Assembly (NCBI GenBank): GCA_022788185.1
Contig: JALEVV010000027.1
Location: forward strand, 1-64,000
Reading direction: 5' to 3'
DNA length: 64,000 nucleotides
From: Spirochaetales bacterium
Lineage (GTDB): Bacteria > Spirochaetota > Spirochaetia > Sphaerochaetales > Sphaerochaetaceae
The position numbers were made by a program, and so were the translations under genes. The number at the start of each line of letters is the position of its first letter. Position 1 is the stretch's first letter. Shown one piece after another: positions 51,501 through 59,102 of the stretch. Below the pieces are notes generated by a model. That model saw only the letters and a program-made list of their open reading frames with translations. It had not been told where the DNA came from and did no database searches.

Positions 51501-51649
51501 GCAGTGAAACGGCCAATAAGGCATTCGAGCACTTTGCCGCATACATCTCAAATGAGACGCTTGCGGACGAGATGACGATTGCCGACAATGACGGTGAAAC
51601 GGCTGAATGCGGAGAAGAAACGGTAAAGGTAAAGGTAGAAAAGAAATGA
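48521..51649 (+). CDS. ileS: Isoleucyl-tRNA synthetase
   Basis: [46 protein letters not shown]. Confidence 0.97.
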   Translation: [1042 protein letters not shown]

Positions 51650-52560
51650 AGAAGCACCACCTCTTTCTGGCCATCGCAGTGCTTTTGACGGCACTTCTCG
51701 CCTCATGTACGAACACGCACGTATTTGAGGATGGATACTATTTCCAGGCTATGGGAGAGGAGGCTGAAATCGTTGTTACTGTTGATACCCAGAAGGCGAG
51801 GGCTGCAAGGCCCTCCATTCTGGGTGTGGATGATTCCCTGCTTACATCACTCCTTGACAGGAGCACCCGCGTGTCGGTGTCTCTTTCAAAGGACGAGTAT
51901 TCAGAGGATGATCCCTATCCTGCAGACATCTCCTCGATGAACGTATCGGGAGCTGTCGAAGGGGATTACAGCAAGTTCATGATCAACACGGGACTTGGCT
52001 TTTCAAAGGAGTTTTCCAAGGTGAAGGAAGATGGGGTGAAGTTCTACACCGACAAGGAAAACTCAATCGAGGTGGCATCACCGACCAGCGGTGTCATCCT
52101 GTTCACGAACGACAGTTATCCTGAGCTCTATGACAGAACGATAAAAAACAGGGTAATCAACATAAGTGCCGAGAAGGCTGCCCTTATCGGGGAAAGCGTG
52201 ATGGGCCTTTATGTAAGGAGTCCGAGGACGATGATACAGCTCGGCTTCGAGATCCCGCTTACCGTAATCGTTCAGATGAGCGATGCGGTGATGTATGTGG
52301 TCGAGAAGGAAGGGGTGTTCTATCTCAATGCGGACATTACCATGAAGAGCGACAGTCTCGCAAAGACCCTTAACACACTGCTCCGCAACCAGGTTGTTGC
52401 CGAGATAAAGAGAAACGGCGGAAAGCCCGATTTCAAGGTCCTCGGACAGCAGTACATGGCGGACGGAGACAGAGTGCTCATCAGGGACCGGGAGATGAGT
52501 GAATCTGATCTTCAGGCCTTTGAGGCACAGATAAAACTGGCAAGCGGGAGTTTGATTTAA
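51646..52560 (+). CDS. Predicted lipoprotein of unknown function
   Basis: MKKHHLFLAIAVLLTALLASCTN lipobox; ATG overlaps the ileS stop by 4 nt. Confidence 0.7.
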   Translation: MKKHHLFLAIAVLLTALLASCTNTHVFEDGYYFQAMGEEAEIVVTVDTQKARAARPSILGVDDSLLTSLLDRSTRVSVSLSKDEYSEDDPYPADISSMNVSGAVEGDYSKFMINTGLGFSKEFSKVKEDGVKFYTDKENSIEVASPTSGVILFTNDSYPELYDRTIKNRVINISAEKAALIGESVMGLYVRSPRTMIQLGFEIPLTVIVQMSDAVMYVVEKEGVFYLNADITMKSDSLAKTLNTLLRNQVVAEIKRNGGKPDFKVLGQQYMADGDRVLIRDREMSESDLQAFEAQIKLASGSLI

Positions 52561-52561
52561 A

Positions 52562-52789
52562 ATGCCGATCTATACTTACAGATGCAAAAGCTGTGAAAAA
52601 GTATTTGATATGGAGAGGAGCATCTCTGATGCTCCCCTCACTGACTGTCCCTACTGCGGGGCAAAGGATACACTTAAGAAGGTGTACTCCGACGTTGCTG
52701 TCGTCTACCATGGTTCGGGCTACTACTGCACCGACCACCCGCATGACGGCGGCTGCTGCGGAAACTGCAATTGCGGGGGTAATCATTGA
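52562..52789 (+). CDS. FmdB-family zinc-ribbon protein
   Basis: MPIYTYRCKSCEKVFDMERSISDAPLTDCPYCG. Confidence 0.88.
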   Translation: MPIYTYRCKSCEKVFDMERSISDAPLTDCPYCGAKDTLKKVYSDVAVVYHGSGYYCTDHPHDGGCCGNCNCGGNH

Positions 52790-53802
52790 TGAAAAGGATT
52801 CTGACCGGAGACAGACCGACCGGCAAACTTCATATCGGTCACTATGTGGGTTCCCTGAAGACCAGGGTCGAGCTTCAGGATCAGTATGAGACCTTCATCC
52901 TGATCGCGGATGTACAGGCACTGACAACGCACTTCAGCAAGCCTGAACTCATCAACGAGAGCATCTACAACGTGGCCATGGACAATATTGCCGCAGGACT
53001 CGATCCCGAGAAGGTTACCTTCATCCAGCAGTCCATGGTTCCCTCCATAGCGGAACTGACAATCTTCTATTCGATGCTCACGACCGTCAACCACCTCCTG
53101 ATCAATCCCACGATCAAGAGTGAGTCCAGGAACTACGGCTTCGGCGAAACCGATGGGGATTTCAGCTATGACTTCTCAAAGCTGACCTACGGCTTCCTCG
53201 GATACCCTGTTTCCCAGACTGCGGACATCACGTTCTGCAATGCGGATCTCGTACCGGTAGGTGAGGATCAGGTACCACATCTGGAGTTCTCCAGAAAGCT
53301 CGTGAGAAAGTTCAATGAGCTCTACGGAACCTCCATCACCGTTCCTGACTACAAGCTCTCATCGGTGCCCCGTCTGGCAGGCCTGGACGGAAATGCCAAG
53401 ATGGGTAAGTCCCTCGGCAATGCACTCTACCTTTCAGACACTCCCGAGGAGGTCTGGAACAAGGTAAGAAACGCAAAAACCGATACCAACAGGATAAGCG
53501 TTAAGATTCCGGGTAATCCCGATGTGTGCGCAGTCTATCACTACCATGAAGCATTCAATGCGGAAGAAAAGGACAATGTATGCTCAATGTGCAAGAATGC
53601 GGCAATGGGATGTGTGGCATGCAAGAAGCTGCTGAACGAGAAGCTCAACGCCCTCCTCGATCCCATGAGGGAGCGCAGGGCAAAGTATGAAGCAGATCCT
53701 TCCCTGGTAAAGGAAATCGTTGCGGAAGGCACGAAAAAGGCCAATGAGATCGGAAACGAGAACATCAGGCTGATAAAGGAAAAGATGCACGTCACGATGT
53801 GA
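52789..53802 (+). CDS. trpS: Tryptophanyl-tRNA synthetase
   Basis: TGDRPTGKLHIGHYVGSLKTR, GLDGNAKMGKSLGNAL. Confidence 0.95.
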   Translation: MKRILTGDRPTGKLHIGHYVGSLKTRVELQDQYETFILIADVQALTTHFSKPELINESIYNVAMDNIAAGLDPEKVTFIQQSMVPSIAELTIFYSMLTTVNHLLINPTIKSESRNYGFGETDGDFSYDFSKLTYGFLGYPVSQTADITFCNADLVPVGEDQVPHLEFSRKLVRKFNELYGTSITVPDYKLSSVPRLAGLDGNAKMGKSLGNALYLSDTPEEVWNKVRNAKTDTNRISVKIPGNPDVCAVYHYHEAFNAEEKDNVCSMCKNAAMGCVACKKLLNEKLNALLDPMRERRAKYEADPSLVKEIVAEGTKKANEIGNENIRLIKEKMHVTM

Positions 53803-53812
53803 CAGCGGAAAT

Positions 53813-53847
53813 GCCCTCAGACATCAGAAACGGTCTGGGGGCTTCTT
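53813..53847 (+). terminator. Terminator after trpS
   Basis: GCCCTCAGAC...GTCTGGGGGC hairpin then TTCTTTATT. Confidence 0.65.
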
Positions 53848-53988
53848 TATTGTACAAAGTTTGTTCATTAATTGTACATATGTCAGAAGAATCTCTCCTC
53901 AAATTGAAAATAGCTGATATATCTATAAAAATGGTGAAAAATCAAATTATCATTTGACATAAGTTTTACATAAATTTATAATTATCAC

Positions 53989-54525
53989 ATGAAACACAGG
54001 GGGCTTCTTATTCTGGCGGTATTACTTGCACTTTTACCGCATGTTTTATTTGCCGGAACTATTTCGGTATCAGGTTCACTTAACCAGACGGTGGAAATAG
54101 AACCGACTTTTGCCGTAGGTTTCACTTCTATGGAAATAACGAAAGTAACCGAACTGAATCAGAATAAATACAATGAAACCTATGAACATGTGCTCTCCAC
54201 TGTTCAGTCAGCTCCCGGTGACAGCACAAAGTCCATTATTACTAATATTGATAATCCTCTGTGGCTTTCTGTAGTAACCAATACCAAAGTTAACATAAAG
54301 GTCGAAGCATTAAATAATGCAAAACTGTCCAATGGAGGAAGCGGGGAGATACCCCTTTATTTCTATAGTGAGTCCATTAATGATCCGTTGAATGTTTCTG
54401 TTGAAGGTGGAAGCTATCGGGCAATCTCATACCCACTGATAGTTTATGTGTTTGAATCAGATGTGAAAGCAGCACCCGGCGGTGAATATCACGGTACCAT
54501 CGGGGTAAGTATTTCGGCAGTATGA
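53989..54525 (+). CDS. Exported protein, first of the small secreted set
   Basis: Signal peptide MKHRGLLILAVLLALLPHVLFAG; C-terminus GGEYHGTIGVSISAV. Confidence 0.65.
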   Translation: MKHRGLLILAVLLALLPHVLFAGTISVSGSLNQTVEIEPTFAVGFTSMEITKVTELNQNKYNETYEHVLSTVQSAPGDSTKSIITNIDNPLWLSVVTNTKVNIKVEALNNAKLSNGGSGEIPLYFYSESINDPLNVSVEGGSYRAISYPLIVYVFESDVKAAPGGEYHGTIGVSISAV

Positions 54526-55073
54526 GAGGATGTGAGATGAAGAAGACCATTACTTTGATTATCATGTTTTTCCTGATCACATTATCTGTATCGGCGGTTG
54601 TATCAGGTACCGGTCCCAGGAAGTTCACATTCACTGTTAAAAGAGACATCAAGGATCCTTTCAAGGTGATGTTCGTGGACAGGAATTCATCTGTCTCAAT
54701 GCTTTATCAGATTCAGGATCCCTCCATTTCACTTTCCACAACTCCTGAGCTTGCCTATTATCTGGTATTTGCAGTCAAGCAGCCATATTCCAGTTACAGC
54801 GTGAATGTGCATGTCACTGCATTTGCCGATGCAGCGAACATTCTGCCTGCAAGCCTGTATGTTTCCAATGAAAGGGGAACTTCACGTACCGTAGCGAATG
54901 ATATCACTGACGCTGGCTGTGATGTTAATCTCAGTGGGTTTTACGGCCCTGCAATGGAAGGAGATGGGGCCGAATACTATTTCTTCGGATTCTTCTATTC
55001 TTTTCCTGACATGTCCAGATATATTCCCGGAACTTATGTGTCCAATGTGACTGTGGAGGTTAGCGGTGAGTAA
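54522..55073 (+). CDS. Exported protein, second of the set
   Basis: Signal peptide KKTITLIIMFFLITLSVSAVVSG; C-terminus PGTYVSNVTVEVSGE. Confidence 0.65.
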   Translation: MRGCEMKKTITLIIMFFLITLSVSAVVSGTGPRKFTFTVKRDIKDPFKVMFVDRNSSVSMLYQIQDPSISLSTTPELAYYLVFAVKQPYSSYSVNVHVTAFADAANILPASLYVSNERGTSRTVANDITDAGCDVNLSGFYGPAMEGDGAEYYFFGFFYSFPDMSRYIPGTYVSNVTVEVSGE

Positions 55074-55785
55074 GAAATACATACTGATACTATTGTGCAT
55101 TATCTTCTGCCTTCCCATATACTCCTCAGGAACGGATCAGGCAACTGTTGAAGTTATGGCATACAAATCACGTGAGTACGATACTGATGCAACTCTTAAT
55201 GTGTGGGTAAAAAACTGGGTTGACAATGGTATCAAAATTGAAGGTATGGGAACAGTAATACCAATACCGGAGAGCAAAATCGGGAACATGGAACTTGATC
55301 CGTTTTCCGTATACATAGTTTCCAATCTGAAGAACACTGTGACCATAACCGTTACCTGGAGTGATTTTGTGAATTCACGGCTTGAAACAAGTTTCAGCCC
55401 TCAATTCTGGACCTGGAGTAAGCTTGCGGGAGTTCAGTACTCATCACCTTATCAGGAATCGATAAAGGGTCCGTATTACAAATATCAGTTCACACCGACA
55501 TTTGAATGCAGTACTAAGGATAAGGTGACAACCATAAAGTACTACTACAGATACAGGAAAGCTGAGTGTGATCCTAACGGAAATGTGAAAGGACAGTTCA
55601 GTGGAGACTATTCCACATTCAGCGGGTACAGCGGACTTGAAGTTCTTCCCGGAATAGAAGCCAATAAGTCAATGGGCCAATCAGAAATGGTATTCAGAAG
55701 GCCGATAACCAAAGAGCAGTATGAAAGTCTGCCCGAAGGCATTGAGTTCGTCTCAACTGTCACCATCAGCATAGGAGTTGATTGA
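55066..55785 (+). CDS. Exported protein, third of the set (GTG start)
   Basis: Signal peptide KKYILILLCIIFCLPIYSSG; C-terminus FVSTVTISIGVD. Confidence 0.6.
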   Translation: MSKKYILILLCIIFCLPIYSSGTDQATVEVMAYKSREYDTDATLNVWVKNWVDNGIKIEGMGTVIPIPESKIGNMELDPFSVYIVSNLKNTVTITVTWSDFVNSRLETSFSPQFWTWSKLAGVQYSSPYQESIKGPYYKYQFTPTFECSTKDKVTTIKYYYRYRKAECDPNGNVKGQFSGDYSTFSGYSGLEVLPGIEANKSMGQSEMVFRRPITKEQYESLPEGIEFVSTVTISIGVD

Positions 55786-56408
55786 TGAAAAAGTTACTGT
55801 TTTCCATCCTGATGGTATTATGTTTCACAGTGGGCATATTATCTGCCACCCAGCAGTATGTTCCCGGTCTTAAGCGCGGATTCATGATTGAAGGTGGTGT
55901 AGGCAAGTACAATCAGATTAATGTCAGTACTATCATCAATAATTCAAAGAATATGTCTGATCTGGACAAAATCAAAACAGGTGTTCCGTTCAATCTTTCC
56001 GATTCTTCCGTAGCCTATACGGAAATACAGGGTGGAGGTCGTCAGATCGGGACCTGGTCAGTGGCAACGAACTATTCGAATGTGAAGCTTACTATTTCAG
56101 CAACTGATCTGGTATGTTCTGCTGATGCCTCCTATCCGGTAAAGTACTGGATTGTCTTCCATATTATGTATGCTTCCTTCAATGAGGATGGCAGCTTCAA
56201 GGAAAACAAGCATGAGGATTTCAGGGTGCTTAGCGGAGAAACCGGAGTTTTTGAAATTGATAATAATCTCGGAGACGAGCCGTTCCCCGTTGTTTCCTAC
56301 AATCAGGACATAAGGGTCTTCCTTGCAAAGGATGTCAATCCCGGTGATGAGAAGTATCCTTATGGTATTTATGAAAGTACCGTGACGATACAGGTTTCAG
56401 GAGAATAG
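55782..56408 (+). CDS. Exported protein, fourth of the set
   Basis: Signal peptide KKLLFSILMVLCFTVGILSA; C-terminus YGIYESTVTIQVSGE. Confidence 0.65.
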   Translation: MMKKLLFSILMVLCFTVGILSATQQYVPGLKRGFMIEGGVGKYNQINVSTIINNSKNMSDLDKIKTGVPFNLSDSSVAYTEIQGGGRQIGTWSVATNYSNVKLTISATDLVCSADASYPVKYWIVFHIMYASFNEDGSFKENKHEDFRVLSGETGVFEIDNNLGDEPFPVVSYNQDIRVFLAKDVNPGDEKYPYGIYESTVTIQVSGE

Positions 56409-56410
56409 TG

Positions 56411-57685
56411 ATGAAGCATGCCATTTCCATTTTATTATTGATGCTTTTGTGCCTTCCGGCTTTTGCCGAGGCCTCATACTTCCTGGAACAGAAGGCAGAT
56501 TGCTTCAACGTTGACCTGGGCTCAGATAAATACATTCATCATACCGATAATGCCTCGTGGATTAGCGGAGGATCAGGAAATGCACCTACTGATTACAACA
56601 GGTATCATGATGATCAGATAATCTGCGTAGTGGGTGTTGAGGGATCTGAATCTGAAACTACACTGAATTTCGAATTTACAGGTCAGGACTGGTATTATAT
56701 TCTCAATGGAACCGATACCAGATATAAGCGTCCGTTCGGAGTTGATCTGGTAGTTCGCGGAAATGTCGGAGGCACTCATACAACCATCTCGGATGTCCAG
56801 CATCTTGGAAGGCAGTCATCCAGTCAGGGCGGTATATCAGCATCAGTCACCCTTCCCAAAACGGACGGGACTGTAACATATAACGGAAAAGCAATTACGT
56901 CTGCATGGCTTGATGTCGTTCTGGTCATGGATCCTTTTGTAAATCCCGACACAGGACTCATCACCCAGAACGGAAGTGATATCACTGATAAGAAGAACGA
57001 AAACTACGGCTTTATAATCGGAACTCAGGATATCTATACATCTTCTTTTATCGTGAAGGTGCAGGATACGAGTCAGAGCTATCTTTTCAATCTGAACGGT
57101 TATTATCAGAGGCGTGATCCGGATGTCAGCAATAATGGATATTCCTCAATCATCAGTGTGTTTCCAAATGCCAATGCCACAAGCTTTGATATTAAGACCC
57201 TCAAAGCCGATAACAGTTCAAAAAGCGTTGAAACAGTAATCGGAGGCTATAATTTCACAACTAACAGTAAAGTAGTATCAAACAAACCGACAGTGGATGT
57301 GGCAAAAGCTTATTTCTTTGTTTCATCAAGTCCGGACGGAAATGTCGAGGGCAAAGAGTTCACGCTGAAGTATGTGAGTCCGATATCAGGTGTAACGGTA
57401 GCTAATCTGAATCAATACAATTCCGTAACTTATGAGGTGGGACTGTCGGGAAAGTCAGGAACTGAAATATGGTTTGACGGGAAGGCTAAATACGGAACCC
57501 TTAATCTTCAGAAAAACGCCATTAAGGCTGTTACGACTGTAGAAAAAGCTTCAAAACAGAACAAGTACACTATAAGGGTATTTGATGAAGGTAACATACT
57601 CCTGCGCATTTCCGGTGATGTGGAAAATCTTTCCGCCGGACGATACCGGTCTGATATTTACTTCCACGTAGTCACCGACTGGTAG
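56411..57685 (+). CDS. Exported protein, fifth and largest of the set
   Basis: Signal peptide MKHAISILLLMLLCLPAFAEA; C-terminus SAGRYRSDIYFHVVTDW. ORF track start 56408. Confidence 0.65.
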   Translation: MKHAISILLLMLLCLPAFAEASYFLEQKADCFNVDLGSDKYIHHTDNASWISGGSGNAPTDYNRYHDDQIICVVGVEGSESETTLNFEFTGQDWYYILNGTDTRYKRPFGVDLVVRGNVGGTHTTISDVQHLGRQSSSQGGISASVTLPKTDGTVTYNGKAITSAWLDVVLVMDPFVNPDTGLITQNGSDITDKKNENYGFIIGTQDIYTSSFIVKVQDTSQSYLFNLNGYYQRRDPDVSNNGYSSIISVFPNANATSFDIKTLKADNSSKSVETVIGGYNFTTNSKVVSNKPTVDVAKAYFFVSSSPDGNVEGKEFTLKYVSPISGVTVANLNQYNSVTYEVGLSGKSGTEIWFDGKAKYGTLNLQKNAIKAVTTVEKASKQNKYTIRVFDEGNILLRISGDVENLSAGRYRSDIYFHVVTDW

Positions 57686-57693
57686 CTGTCTGG

Positions 57694-57720
57694 GCCTCTG
57701 AACTGTTCAGGGGCTTTTTT
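57694..57720 (+). terminator. Terminator of the secreted-protein operon
   Basis: GCCTCTGAA-CTG-TTCAGGGGC followed by TTTTTT. Confidence 0.75.
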
Positions 57721-57851
57721 GATGTGCTTCCTTAATCAAAGAAAAAGGCTGGTATCTCATCCACCAGCCAAAGGAGGTGCAAACCGATATGGTCTACAAA
57801 ACTACATATTTATTATGTATGTTACTTTGTCTCTTACGTCAAGAAAATATT

Positions 57852-59102
57852 TCACTCACTTTGCTTATCGAGGTTCTCACGGGCAACGGCCAGCATGAGC
57901 TTGATCCTGTTCTCCTGATTGACCTTCGTCGCTGACGGGTCATAGTCGATGGGGACGATGTTGCTCTCGGGATATCTTTCCTTCAATGGCCTTATCATTC
58001 CCTTGGCGACGATGTGGTTGGGCAGACAGCCGAAGGGCTGCGTGCATACTATGTTGGAGTATCCCTTTTCGATGAGCTCAACCATCTCAGCGGTTAATAG
58101 CCAGCCTTCACCCATCTTGCATCCCAGGTCTATGATGCCTTCAGTATTGCCCTGAAGCTCCTTTATTGATGCGGGAGCAAGGAAGCCGTTTCTGTGAAGT
58201 GCATCCTCAAGGGCCTTTTCAAAGGTGTGGAGGTAGGGAAGTGCGATGTGCTTCATGAAGAATGCATATCCGGCTTTCCTTCCATAGTACTCATGATCCT
58301 TTATGCCGTTGGAAAAACCGTAGAGGAAGAAGCCGAGCATCGGAGGAAGCATTACCTCACAGCCCTCGCTTTCCAGAAACTGTTCAAGACTGTTGTTCCC
58401 GAGCGGAGCATACTTCATGTAGATCTCTCCCACGACACCTACCTTTACTTTCTTTTCCTTCGTTACCTTTATGGCGGCAAAGTCATCGCTCATCCTGTTG
58501 AAGTTCTTCCTGAGGTTATGGCCGAAGTATCCCCTGTTCTTCCGGTACATCCTTGTGAGTTTCTGTGTCCACTCTTTTACCAGGGCATCGGTTTCACCCT
58601 TATTGACTTCATAGGGCCTGACCTGATGGGAGAGCATCATGAGCATGTCACCGTAGAGCAGACCGGAAAAGGCCTGCACCAGCATGGGTATTGTAATCTT
58701 GAAGCCGGGATTTTTGTTCATTCCCTGGAAGTTGAGGCTTATCACGGGAATCTGGGGGTATCCTGCCTTTTCAAGGGCCTTGATCAGTAGGAAGTAGTAG
58801 TTGCTTGCCCTGCAGCCGCCGCCTGTCTGCGTGATGACCACGGCACACCGGTCGGGATCGGCAACGTTGTTCTTAATTGCATCTATCATCTGTCCGATTA
58901 CGAGAAGTGCAGGGTAGCACATGTCGTTGTGGACGTACTTGAGACCTTCCTCAATGACGTGGTGTGAGGTGTTCTCAAGGAGAATGCATTTATAACCGTG
59001 AAGGGCAAAGGGTGCCTTCATGATTTCAAAGTGTATAGGGGACATGTTGGGAATGAGGATCGTGTAATCCTGCTTCATGTCCTTTGTGAACGGAGTGCTC
59101 AT
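57852..59102 (-). CDS. 2-hydroxyacyl-CoA dehydratase (HgdB-like/double-cubane cluster) family protein
   Basis: HNDMCYPALLVIGQMIDAI, TQTGGGCRASNY, CTQPFGCLPNHIVAKGMI. Confidence 0.78.
   Translation of the reverse strand: MSTPFTKDMKQDYTILIPNMSPIHFEIMKAPFALHGYKCILLENTSHHVIEEGLKYVHNDMCYPALLVIGQMIDAIKNNVADPDRCAVVITQTGGGCRASNYYFLLIKALEKAGYPQIPVISLNFQGMNKNPGFKITIPMLVQAFSGLLYGDMLMMLSHQVRPYEVNKGETDALVKEWTQKLTRMYRKNRGYFGHNLRKNFNRMSDDFAAIKVTKEKKVKVGVVGEIYMKYAPLGNNSLEQFLESEGCEVMLPPMLGFFLYGFSNGIKDHEYYGRKAGYAFFMKHIALPYLHTFEKALEDALHRNGFLAPASIKELQGNTEGIIDLGCKMGEGWLLTAEMVELIEKGYSNIVCTQPFGCLPNHIVAKGMIRPLKERYPESNIVPIDYDPSATKVNQENRIKLMLAVARENLDKQSE

Noticed and set aside
57748-57770. GGCTGG...CCAGCC hairpin as a riboswitch or ncRNA
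   Set aside because: Short stem near a stronger terminator and no conserved riboswitch motif seen.
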